A stretch of 64,000 bases of DNA from Arenibacter hampyeongensis (GTDB lineage: Bacteria > Bacteroidota > Bacteroidia > Flavobacteriales > Flavobacteriaceae), in assembly GCF_002909255.1 (NCBI RefSeq), contig NZ_PIOB01000001.1, positions 124,001-188,000 of the forward strand. Reading direction: 5' to 3'. Position 1 is the first letter of the stretch, and each line of letters opens with the position of its first letter. Below the pieces are notes generated by a model. That model did no database searches, was not told the origin of the DNA, and worked only from the letters and a program-made list of their open reading frames with translations. This document shows positions 25,782-34,400 of the stretch, piece by piece. The translations under genes and the position numbers were made by a program.

Positions 25782-26696
25782 ATGAAAAGAAGAGATTTTA
25801 TTCAAAAAACAGCCCTTACCAGTAGTGCAGTTACATTGGGAGGCTCCTTAGCTTATGGAGCCGGACCTATAATGAAAACAAAACACTCGTTCAACTTAAA
25901 ATATGCCCCTCATTTTGGGATGTTTAAAAACCTTGCAAGTGATGACCTTATTGACCAAATAAACTTCATGGCCGATCAAGGGTTTACGGCGTTTGAAGAC
26001 AACGGCATGATGGGCAGGGACGTGGCAATGCAGACCAAAATAGGAGAAACCTTAGCCAAACGCAATATGACCATGGGTGTTTTTGTTATAGACAAAGGAG
26101 GAAATATGGCAAACACCCTTGCTGCGGGAAAACAGGAATATATTGACATTTTTTTGGATGGTTGTAAGCGAGCTGTTGAAGTGGCCAAACGTGTAAATGC
26201 CAAATGGATGACCGTTGTTCCGGGCGGATTTGAAAGAAAACTACCGATCGGTATTCAGGATGGAAACGTAATTGAAGCATTAAAAAGAGGTGCCGAGATT
26301 CTAGAACCCCATGGCTTGGTCATGGTATTGGAACCTTTATCCGATTCTCCCGATCTATATTTGCAGAATTCAGATCAGACTTATATGATTTGTAAAGGCG
26401 TAAATAGCCCTTCCTGCAAAATATTGTTTGACATCTACCATATGCAGAAAACCGAGGGTCATTTGATTCACAATATGGAACTTACCTGGGATGAAATAGA
26501 CTATATTCAAATAGGGGATAATCCAGGAAGAAAAGAACCCACTACCGGGGAAATTAATTACAAAAATGTCTTCAAGTTTATACATAACAAAGGATTTAAA
26601 GGAGTCTTGGGTATGGAACACGGCAATTCCAGACCCGACAAGGAAGGGGAACTGGCGGTTATAAACGCTTATAAGTCCGAGGACAATTTTTTGTAG
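25782..26696 (+). CDS. Hydroxypyruvate-isomerase-like TIM-barrel protein (Tat signal)
   Basis: TIM-barrel protein of 304 residues. It has a twin-arginine signal (MKRRDFIQKTALTSSAVTLGGSLAYG), so it is probably exported folded. The barrel contains FEDNGMMGRDVAMQTKIGE, WMTVVPGGFER, LVMVLEPLSDSPD, KILFDIYHMQKTEGHL, YIQIGDNPGRKEPTTGEINY and GVLGMEHGNSR, the order of metal-binding acidic and histidine residues in hydroxypyruvate isomerase and related epimerases. It stands 98 bases after the small-subunit gene in the same direction and completes this branch of the sugar cluster. A short inverted repeat (TGGTC/GACCA, 25718-25731) lies in the gap. Confidence 0.86.
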   Translation: MKRRDFIQKTALTSSAVTLGGSLAYGAGPIMKTKHSFNLKYAPHFGMFKNLASDDLIDQINFMADQGFTAFEDNGMMGRDVAMQTKIGETLAKRNMTMGVFVIDKGGNMANTLAAGKQEYIDIFLDGCKRAVEVAKRVNAKWMTVVPGGFERKLPIGIQDGNVIEALKRGAEILEPHGLVMVLEPLSDSPDLYLQNSDQTYMICKGVNSPSCKILFDIYHMQKTEGHLIHNMELTWDEIDYIQIGDNPGRKEPTTGEINYKNVFKFIHNKGFKGVLGMEHGNSRPDKEGELAVINAYKSEDNFL

Positions 26697-26710
26697 TTTC
26701 TAATACCTTT

Positions 26711-26727
26711 CAGGACTTTTAGTCCTG
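26711..26727 (+). terminator. Hairpin after the TIM-barrel gene
   Basis: Perfect 7-bp stem CAGGACT/AGTCCTG with a TTT loop, 15 bases after the stop. Only a short T-rich stretch (gatttta) follows, so it may be a weak terminator or an mRNA 3' end stabiliser. Confidence 0.45.
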
Positions 26728-26783
26728 GATTTTAACGTTGCATTTAGAAAGTTTCCATCTTGTTTCTTCGTCTTAAGGGTAAG

Positions 26784-26870
26784 ATGGAACTTTACATTTA
26801 CACCATAACAATTTACCTTATATTATTGGTCCTAGGGCGAATAATATATTACCATCATTTTAAAAAATGA
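26784..26870 (+). CDS. Putative 28-residue membrane microprotein A
   Basis: Short frame from ATG 26784 to TGA 26870. The product MELYIYTITIYLILLVLG followed by RIIYYHHFKK is one hydrophobic helix with a basic tail, the design of known bacterial membrane microproteins. It aligns without gaps to the next small frame (26973): M1, Y4, I5, I10, Y11, I13, I20 and F26 are shared and position 2 is acidic in both. No promoter element is clear. The evidence is pattern only; it could be chance. Confidence 0.4.
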   Translation: MELYIYTITIYLILLVLGRIIYYHHFKK

Positions 26871-26972
26871 CAAGGATATGTTATGTTAAATTATTGTTTT
26901 GGAGATAATTATAATCCATTTACCCATTTCCTTCGTATATAATTTTAAATAAGTTATTTAATACGGGGCAAA

Positions 26973-27074
26973 ATGGATAAGTACATCACAATTCTAGTAA
27001 TTTATTGTATAGCGTTCCTGTGTGCGTTTATACTAAAACCCTATATATTCAATAGACGGGCAGCTTCTAAATAG
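26973..27074 (+). CDS. Putative 33-residue membrane microprotein B
   Basis: Short frame from ATG 26973 to TAG 27074. The product starts MDKYITILVIYCIAFLCAF, one hydrophobic helix, and ends in a basic tail (FNRRAASK). It resembles microprotein A in length, helix position and eight aligned residues, so the two look like a tandem duplication. A weak -7-like element (TTGTTTTG, 26894-26901) lies 70 bases upstream, and the terminator at 27121 would end the transcript. Confidence 0.42.
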   Translation: MDKYITILVIYCIAFLCAFILKPYIFNRRAASK

Positions 27075-27120
27075 TTCGGAAGAACAACCATTAAGGCTAT
27101 TCTTGTTAACTATATGAAAT

Positions 27121-27156
27121 AAAAAATCCCCAAAGATTTTACTTTGGGGATTTTTT
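27121..27156. terminator. Strong bidirectional terminator
   Basis: Perfect 15-bp stem (27121-27135 with 27142-27156): an A run and CCCCAAAG pair with CTTTGGGG and a T run around a 6-base loop. It works in both directions: for the microprotein region from the left and for nrdA from the right (29 bases after its stop). Confidence 0.88.
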
Positions 27157-27184
27157 ATTGATTGATTCCGGTAATTTGAGCCCT

Positions 27185-29659
27185 TTAGGAGCCACACATT
27201 AAACAATCGTCATCTGCCTGACCTTCCTTAGCCTGAGCTATCAATTCCTTCATCTCAGCTGCTGTCATTGGCTGTACCTCAACTTCCTGTTGGTTGGGCG
27301 AAGTGGCTTCAACATTTATAGTCTTTGTAACTTCCGGAGCCACTATACTAGCCTCCATTGGCACATCAGCTACAGGCGTCTCCTGTTTCTTTGTATTGTC
27401 CAAAGTAAATTTAATGGCATCCGCCGCGGCTTTAGTCCTTAGATAGTACATTCCCGTTTTAAGCCCACTTTTCCATGCGTAGAAATGCATTGAGGTCAAC
27501 TTGGAATAATTGGCGTTCTCCATGAACAAGTTTAGGGACTGGCTCTGATCAATGAAATAGCCACGTTGTCTGGACATGTCAATAATATCTTTCATACTCA
27601 ATTCCCAAACCGTCTTATATAACTCCTTAATTTCAGCAGGTATATTTTCAATATGTTGTACGGAACCATTGGCGCGCATCAATTCCTGTTTCATATTTTC
27701 GTTCCAAAGGCCAAGACCTACCAAATCCTCCAATAAATGCTTATTCACTACAATAAACTCCCCGGACAACACTCTACGGGTATAAATATTGGAAGTATAA
27801 GGCTCAAAACATTCATTGTTACCCAATATTTGCGAGGTAGAGGCTGTAGGCATAGGAGCTACCAATAAGGAATTTCGGACTCCGTTCTTTTTTACTTCTT
27901 TACGCAATTTTGCCCAATCCCATCTACCGGATAACTCTTCATCCTTAACACTCCACAAATTATGCTGAAATTCTCCTTTGGAAATTGGCGAACCTTCAAA
28001 GGACGAGTAAGCCCCCTCCTCTTTTGCCATTTCCATGGAAGCCGTAACCGCAGCAAAATATAAAGTCTCAAAAATCTCTTGGTTCAATTCCTTGGCAGCA
28101 TCGCTGGTAAAAGGCAATCTCAACATAATAAACGCATCGGCCAAACCTTGAACCCCCAAACCAATAGGTCTGTGACGCAGATTGGAATTTTCAGCCTCCT
28201 TGATTGGATAATAATTACGATCTATTACCTTATTTAAATTTCTAGTAACCCGTTTTGTGACCCTAAACAACTCCTTGTGATCAAACTCTCCATTCTTAAT
28301 GAACATGGGAAGCGCAATGGAAGCCAAATTACATACTGCCACCTCATCGGGGGAAGTATATTCCATAATTTCGGTACAAAGGTTGGAGGAGCGAATGGTA
28401 CCTAAATTCTGTTGGTTACTTTTCCTATTTGCTGCATCCTTATAAAGCATGTACGGAGTACCTGTCTCTATTTGTGACTCCAAAATTTTCTCCCAAAGTT
28501 CGCGGGCCTTAACCGTTTTACGTCCTTTGTTTTCAGCTTCGTACTTAAGGTATAAATTCTCAAAATCCTCACTGTGATGGTTAAAGAGTCCTGGACATTC
28601 ATTAGGACACATCAGGGTCCAATTTTCATTGCCCTCAACTCTTTTCATAAATAAATCTGGAATCCACATGGCATAAAATAGGTCTCTTGCCCTCATTTCT
28701 TCCTTGCCGTGATTTTTCTTCAGATCCAAAAATTCATATATGTCCGCATGCCATGGCTCAACATAAATGGCAAAACTGCCTTTGCGCTTTCCACCACCTT
28801 GATCCACGTAGCGTGCTGTATCGTTAAAAACCTGAAGCATTGGCACAATACCATTGGAGGTACCATTGGTCCCTGCAATATAGGAACCCGTAGCCCTAAC
28901 ATTGTGGATAGAAAGACCTATTCCACCAGCCGATTGCGAAATTTTTGCTGTTTGCTTTAGTGTATCATATATACCATCAATACTATCATCTTTCATTGCC
29001 AATAAGAAACAGGAAGACATTTGAGGTTTTGGGGTACCGGAATTAAATAAAGTAGGTGTAGCGTGGGTAAAATATTTTTTGGACATCAACTCATAGGTCT
29101 CCAAAGCCGAATCCAAATCGTTTAGATGTATTCCTATGGAAACCCTCATTAGCATATGCTGCGGCCTTTCTGCGATCTTTCCGTTCAATTTTAAAAGATA
29201 GGAACGTTCCAAAGTCTTAAATCCGAAATAATCGTAGCCAAAATCCCGGTTATAAATAATGGTAGAGTCCAGTTTATCCGCATTCTCAGAAACTACATCA
29301 TAAACCTCATCGGACAGCAATGGCGCTTTTTTTCCGGTTCTTGGATTTACGTATTCATATAGATCCTTCATGGTTTCCGAAAAGGATTTCTTGGTATTTT
29401 TATGAAGGTTGGAAACGGAAATACGTGCAGCCAACTTGGCATAATCTGGGTGCGAAGTGGTCATTGTAGCCGCAATCTCCGCTGCCAAATTATCCAGCTC
29501 CGAGGTTGTTACCCCATCATAAAGCCCTTCAATTACTCGCATGGCCACCTTTAATGGATCTACCAGATCATTAAGGCCATAACACAATTTTCTTACTCTG
29601 GCCGTGATCTTATCGAACATCATCAGCTCTTTTCTGCCATCTCTTTTTACTACATACAT
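27185..29659 (-). CDS. nrdA: Ribonucleoside-diphosphate reductase, alpha subunit (class I)
   Basis: Catalytic subunit that reduces ribonucleotides to deoxyribonucleotides, 824 residues. An N-terminal ATP-cone ([23 protein letters not shown]) gives allosteric control. The active-site region shows [29 protein letters not shown] and [20 protein letters not shown], and [29 protein letters not shown] follows. The C-terminus is CLMCGS, the shuttle cysteine pair, joined by a long Glu/Thr/Pro-rich linker (about residues 755-815). It lies downstream of nrdB on the minus strand with a 132-base gap containing a hairpin. Confidence 0.96.
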   Translation of the reverse strand: MYVVKRDGRKELMMFDKITARVRKLCYGLNDLVDPLKVAMRVIEGLYDGVTTSELDNLAAEIAATMTTSHPDYAKLAARISVSNLHKNTKKSFSETMKDLYEYVNPRTGKKAPLLSDEVYDVVSENADKLDSTIIYNRDFGYDYFGFKTLERSYLLKLNGKIAERPQHMLMRVSIGIHLNDLDSALETYELMSKKYFTHATPTLFNSGTPKPQMSSCFLLAMKDDSIDGIYDTLKQTAKISQSAGGIGLSIHNVRATGSYIAGTNGTSNGIVPMLQVFNDTARYVDQGGGKRKGSFAIYVEPWHADIYEFLDLKKNHGKEEMRARDLFYAMWIPDLFMKRVEGNENWTLMCPNECPGLFNHHSEDFENLYLKYEAENKGRKTVKARELWEKILESQIETGTPYMLYKDAANRKSNQQNLGTIRSSNLCTEIMEYTSPDEVAVCNLASIALPMFIKNGEFDHKELFRVTKRVTRNLNKVIDRNYYPIKEAENSNLRHRPIGLGVQGLADAFIMLRLPFTSDAAKELNQEIFETLYFAAVTASMEMAKEEGAYSSFEGSPISKGEFQHNLWSVKDEELSGRWDWAKLRKEVKKNGVRNSLLVAPMPTASTSQILGNNECFEPYTSNIYTRRVLSGEFIVVNKHLLEDLVGLGLWNENMKQELMRANGSVQHIENIPAEIKELYKTVWELSMKDIIDMSRQRGYFIDQSQSLNLFMENANYSKLTSMHFYAWKSGLKTGMYYLRTKAAADAIKFTLDNTKKQETPVADVPMEASIVAPEVTKTINVEATSPNQQEVEVQPMTAAEMKELIAQAKEGQADDDCLMCGS

Positions 29660-29743
29660 GTTGCTACAATTTTTTTAAATGATACATAAGTTTGGGTTAT
29701 GGGGCAATATGTTAAAAACATTAACATATTAAAATCGACGCAT

Positions 29744-29771
29744 AAAAATCCCCTTATAACCCAAAGGGGAT
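29744..29771 (-). terminator. Hairpin with T run between nrdB and nrdA
   Basis: 8-bp perfect stem ATCCCCTT (29748-29755) with AAGGGGAT (29764-29771), 8-base loop, and a run of T on the minus strand. It lies 21 bases after the nrdB stop and before nrdA, so it may attenuate read-through and help set the ratio of the two subunits. Confidence 0.65.
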
Positions 29772-29791
29772 ATTAATTGTACCACTATATC

Positions 29792-30781
29792 TTAAAAATC
29801 AGCGTCGAAACTAATTTTCTGAGAATCGCCGTCCTTATCTTTGTTGTTCGAGACCCCTGCCTTTTGATATTCCGCAACTCTTTTTTCAAAGAAATTGGTT
29901 TTGCCTTGCAGGGAAATCATGTCCATAAAGTCGAACGGATTGGTTGAATTGTAGACCTTGTCACATTCCAACTCCACCAACAAACGGTCAGTTACAAACT
30001 CAAGGTACTGTGTCATCAACTTAGAGTTCATCCCTATTAAGCTGGCAGGAAGGGATTCTGTGATAAATTCCCTCTCAATATCCAAAGCGTTTACCAGAAT
30101 CTCAGTTATACGTGCCTTGGGCACTTTGTTGATAAGGTGTTTGTTATGGAGATGAACGGCATAATCACAATGCATGCCCTCATCCCTTGATATTAATTCA
30201 TTGGAAAAAGTAAGTCCCGGCATCAAGCCTCTTTTCTTTAGCCAAAAAATTGAACAAAACGCACCAGAGAAGAAAATACCCTCAACTGCAGCAAATGCAA
30301 TAAGCCGTTCTGCAAAACTTGGCGAGTCTATCCATTTTAAGGCCCAATCGGCCTTTTTCTTTATAGCTGGAAAATTCTCAATAGCGTTAAAAAGCAAATC
30401 CTTTTCCTTTTCATCCTTTACATAAGTATCAATTAGCAGCGAATAGGTTTCGGAATGAATGTTTTCCATCATTATTTGAAAACCATAGAAGAACTTCGCC
30501 TCGGCATATTGTACTTCACTGACAAAATTTTCAGCAAGGTTTTCGTTCACAATGCCATCGGAAGCTGCAAAAAAGGCAAGAATGTGTTTTATAAAATAGC
30601 GTTCGTCACTATTCAGCTTGTTGCTCCAATCGTTAAGATCCGTGTGCAGATCAATTTCTTCAGCCGTCCAAAAACTAGCCTCACATTTTTTGTACCAATC
30701 CCATAAATCATGATGCTTTATAGGAAAAATAACAAATCGGTTAGGATTTTCTTTCAGAATCGGCTCTATAGCTGCTGACAT
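29792..30781 (-). CDS. nrdB: Ribonucleoside-diphosphate reductase, beta subunit (class I)
   Basis: Di-metal radical subunit of 329 residues. Ligand and radical residues are visible: an aspartate/glutamate in [15 protein letters not shown], then [19 protein letters not shown] with the E-x2-H-x3-Y pattern (the Tyr is the expected radical site), and later [10 protein letters not shown] and [16 protein letters not shown] with the second E-x2-H pair. It is the first gene of the leftward nrdB-nrdA unit. Confidence 0.96.
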   Translation of the reverse strand: MSAAIEPILKENPNRFVIFPIKHHDLWDWYKKCEASFWTAEEIDLHTDLNDWSNKLNSDERYFIKHILAFFAASDGIVNENLAENFVSEVQYAEAKFFYGFQIMMENIHSETYSLLIDTYVKDEKEKDLLFNAIENFPAIKKKADWALKWIDSPSFAERLIAFAAVEGIFFSGAFCSIFWLKKRGLMPGLTFSNELISRDEGMHCDYAVHLHNKHLINKVPKARITEILVNALDIEREFITESLPASLIGMNSKLMTQYLEFVTDRLLVELECDKVYNSTNPFDFMDMISLQGKTNFFEKRVAEYQKAGVSNNKDKDGDSQKISFDADF

Positions 30782-31011
30782 ATCTTATTTAGATTTTATT
30801 GGGTTTCTTTAACTTAGGCGAAAAATTGCCCTCGATCGGAGATAACAAAGATTGCAAAATACCCCCAATAACTAAAGCCCAATATGCATTATTAACCACA
30901 AAGTTTTTAACACTAAATGTTGAAATGTATGTTCGCAAGTGATGTTCATTACCTTTATAGAACAAAGGCAATTCCAATAAATTGGATATGTCCTGTTGAA
31001 AAAATTAGAGC

Positions 31012-31058
31012 AAAAAAAATAAACCAAAAAGTATATAAAAACATACTATTTGGTTTAT
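31012..31058 (-). terminator. Strong leftward terminator upstream of nrdB
   Basis: Arms 31019-31034 and 31043-31058 pair over 16 bp with one mismatch around an 8-base loop. On the minus strand the stem is followed by eight T. It would end a leftward transcript from the microprotein frame or from the HTCS gene. Confidence 0.85.
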
Positions 31059-31145
31059 GTTAGCAATACCCACTACCATCCATGGATTTGGATGAAAAGG
31101 TATCCATTTATCCTTAATTTACTATTTCAAATTAAATTTGAAAAT

Positions 31146-31238
31146 CTAAAGGGACAATGCTGCAAAAATCATAAATACGGAAATAGCTATCATAGCCAAA
31201 AAAACTACGCTTATAGCTTTAATATTTGTAGTAATCAT
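31146..31238 (-). CDS. Putative 30-residue membrane microprotein C
   Basis: Short frame on the minus strand from ATG (31238) to TAG (31146). The product MITTNIKAISVVFLAMIAIS followed by VFMIFAALSL is a single hydrophobic helix with a short polar N-terminus. A perfect -7 match (TAAATTTG on the minus strand, plus 31385-31392) lies upstream and a strong terminator follows 88 bases downstream, so a separate small transcript is plausible. It does not resemble microproteins A and B. Confidence 0.45.
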   Translation of the reverse strand: MITTNIKAISVVFLAMIAISVFMIFAALSL

Positions 31239-31384
31239 AGTGGTGGAGTTAGAGTTAATTTAGTTTATGTTGATCATACCATTGTTTTTTTTGCAATGGA
31301 AATTATTATTATCGAGCAGTACCTCTGCGAAAGCATCCAAATTTCTTAATATAAATCTCCTGAATTAAGTCATCATCAGGAAAC

Positions 31385-31392
31385 CAAATTTA
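31385..31392 (-). promoter_or_regulatory. Candidate -7 element upstream of microprotein C
   Basis: CAAATTTA on the plus strand reads TAAATTTG on the minus strand, an exact TAnnTTTG match. No -33 TTG at standard spacing is seen. Confidence 0.35.
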
Positions 31393-31460
31393 ATGGAAGG
31401 AACTTTAAGTATATGCCTTATATGTAACAAAGTGTGCAAGAAATGTAACACGGATACACC

Positions 31461-34400
31461 TTATTCCAGTTCGGTCGATTCCAAGTATTCTGTTGGGGTT
31501 TTCTTATACACTTCCTTAAAGCATTTAATAAAATAAGAAGGTGTGTTAAAGCCAACGGAATAAGCAATCTCATTGACCGAGGCATCTGAGGTTTTTAAAA
31601 TATGAATAGCTCTTTTTAGGCGCTGCGACCTTATAAATGCTGTTGTTGAGAGACCAGTATATGCCAAAAGCTTTCTATGTAATTGCATTCTGCTCATCCC
31701 TAATTTTGAACAAAAGGCGGCGGCATTAAATTGGGAATCCAACAGGCATTCATCCAGAACCTTTTCTAATTTATTAAGAAATACTTCGTCGGTTGGGGTA
31801 ATTGCAATATCCTTTGCCTCCAAAATCAATTCGTGGCTGTATCTTTTGCGAAGCTTTTTTCTGGTTCCTATTAAATTTTCCACTCGTGTTTCCAGACTAC
31901 GTACCTTAAAGGGTTTGGTGATAAAATCATCTGCCCCGGACAATAATCCCTGCAGCTCCTGATCCTCGCCCATACCCGCTGTAAGCAGAATAATGGGAAC
32001 GTGGCTAGTACGCTCATCGGTCTTTAATGTATTACAAAGTTCTATCCCGTCGCAAACTGGCATGCGGACATCAGAAATAATGAGGTCCGGAACCACTTCC
32101 AGGGCAATTTTTATGCCTTCCAGACCATTTCGCGCTTGCAGTATTCTATACTTCGTACTCCAAACAGCATATAGAAATCCCCTTATTTCTTCATGATCCT
32201 CTACAATCAATAAAATAGGCAAGTCCTTTACCTCCTCTTTATTCGCCTTTGAATTTTTGGGCACCATTAAACCGACTTCTTGATTGTTTAAAACCAGATC
32301 ACCAATTTCCTCGTCTACCTCTATTATTTCCAAATTTTTAAATTCTGACCTTACTATCGGCAAGCTTACCATAAAATGAATTATCCCCCCTTCTTCCATT
32401 TGTACCGATATATTGCCTTGATATATATTTACTAATTCCTTCACCAAGGAAAGACCAACACCTGCACCATCCGAATATTCATCCTTTTGGTAAAAGCGTG
32501 TGAAAAGTAGGTCTATATCCATATCTGAATAATTATCTACGGTGTTTTTGACACTTAACACCACTGTGCCTTCTTTTTTAATGGCAATAAACTGACACAA
32601 ACCCCCTTCACTCACATATTTAAAGGCATTGGAAAGAAGGTTGACAATAATTTTCTCCATTGCATCCTCATCGAACCAAACATTGGGTAAGGGGTCAATT
32701 TCAACCTTATAATCAATCTTACCCATCAATGCCCTATGTCTAAAGGAAGAGGTTAACATACCCAAAAAAAGGCTTAGGTCACCTTTAGCAATCCTCAGTT
32801 TCAATTTTCCCTTTTCCAATTTTGCCAGATGTAAGAGTTGATCAACCAAGGCTATTAATCTATTAATATTCCGCTTTATCATAGAGAAATTTGCGAAATC
32901 CGCCTCGGTAAGATTGCCTTGCCCCAATTTCACATCCACTGGTCCCGATATTAAGGTCAACGGGGTACGGAATTCATGGGAAATATCGGTATATAGTTTG
33001 GACTTAAATTCATTAAGTTCTTTAAATCGTTCTGTCTCCTCACTTTTTAAACGTAGGTTAAGCTGCATACGCCATCTCCACTTCAGGTAAGCATAAACCC
33101 CATAAAGCATCATAAAAAACAGTAGTATATAGACCACTTTGGCCGGAAGTGTTAAATACCAAGGCGCCAATATTGAAAATGAATAGGTGACGGGTTCGTT
33201 GTTCCAGACTCCGTCATAATTACTACTCTTCACTTGAAATTTATAGTCCCCAGGTGGTAACCGCGTGTAGCGGGCAAAGTTCTTGTTCCCGGAAAAAACC
33301 CATTCATCATCAAAATTAACCAGCCTGTATTGGTATTGATTTTTTTGGGGAAGTGAATATTGAAGGCTGGAAAAGGTAAAGGAAATGGTATTTTGTTTGG
33401 CTTCCAGGGCTAGTCCATTCTCCAATGGAACAGGTGTATTAAATACATCGAAGCCTGTAATCATGGTTTTTGGCAAGACATTATTCTCCTTCAATTCATT
33501 AGGCCTAAACCAGTAAAATCCGTCCAAACCACCAAAATAAAGATTGCCTTCTGAGTCCTTATAAGCTGCCCCAGTATTAAATTCAGTGGCCAACCCCTCG
33601 TAATTTGTGTAGTTTACTACATCTGGAGCCTTATCCAGGAATTCACCTACTGTAAATTTCGTAATTCCCTTGTTGGAGCTCAACCATAAATTACCTTCAT
33701 TATCGGGCAATATCCCATATATGACATTATTGGCCATGCCATCCTTTTCACTATATTGGTAAAATAGCTTATTCTTAACATCATAGGCATTGAGACCATC
33801 GCCGTTAGTGCCGATCCATAGGATTCCATTAGGTGCATAATACAGGGATTTTACGCTATTTGATGATAGGGAATTTGCATTGGTCAAATATTGAAATGCC
33901 TTAAATGTTCCCTTTTTTACATCAAAAAAAGCTATTCCATGACTCTCTGTCGCAATCCACAAATTGCCTTCCCCATCTTTCGTGATGGCCCTGATGTTAT
34001 TACTTGGAATCCCATTCTTTTTGTGTGAATCATAATTATACTTGCTTATGACCCCTTTTTTTTTATCAAATAAAATTAAGCCCTGGTCACGTGTTCCCAA
34101 CCAGACCCTATTGTCCATATCTCCTAAAATATACCAAATGGTATTTGAATTTAATTTGATTTCTGAACTATTGGAAAAATGTAAAATATTACCCCCGGGC
34201 TCCATAATATTTAAGCCTCCCTCCTGGGTTCCTATCCACAAATTATTGTCCCCGTCCACATAAAGGCTCATGATCCGATCTGAAGAAATTGTTTTATTAT
34301 CTCCCGGCAAGGACTTATAGGTCTTCCAATTATTGGTTTTTGGATTGTACTGTGTAAGCCCCTTGCCAGAGGTACCTATCCAAACAGATTTTTCCCTGTC

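Larger units (their letters stand above)
26697..27184. other. 488-base gap carrying two microprotein genes and two hairpins
   Basis: This stretch between the sugar cluster and nrdA holds a 7-bp hairpin just after the TIM-barrel gene (26711-26727), two short rightward reading frames that each encode a single hydrophobic segment (26784-26870 and 26973-27074), and a strong bidirectional terminator (27121-27156). Confidence 0.6.
30782..31460. other. 679-base gap upstream of nrdB with a microprotein and a terminator
   Basis: It contains the nrdB promoter region, which shows an imperfect inverted repeat (TTTAACA/TGTTGAAA near 30905-30925) but no exact -7 match. It also holds a leftward terminator hairpin (31012-31058), a leftward 30-residue microprotein frame (31146-31238) and a -7-like element for it (31385-31392). 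A 62-codon minus-strand frame next to nrdB and a 99-codon plus-strand frame look like chance. Confidence 0.55.

Noticed and set aside
30789-30977. 62-codon minus-strand frame ending 8 bases before nrdB
   Set aside because: It covers the nrdB promoter region and has no family or signal features; probably chance.
31050-31349. 99-codon plus-strand frame upstream of nrdB
   Set aside because: It starts with TTG inside the terminator hairpin and its product has no sensible composition; microprotein C is read from the other strand.
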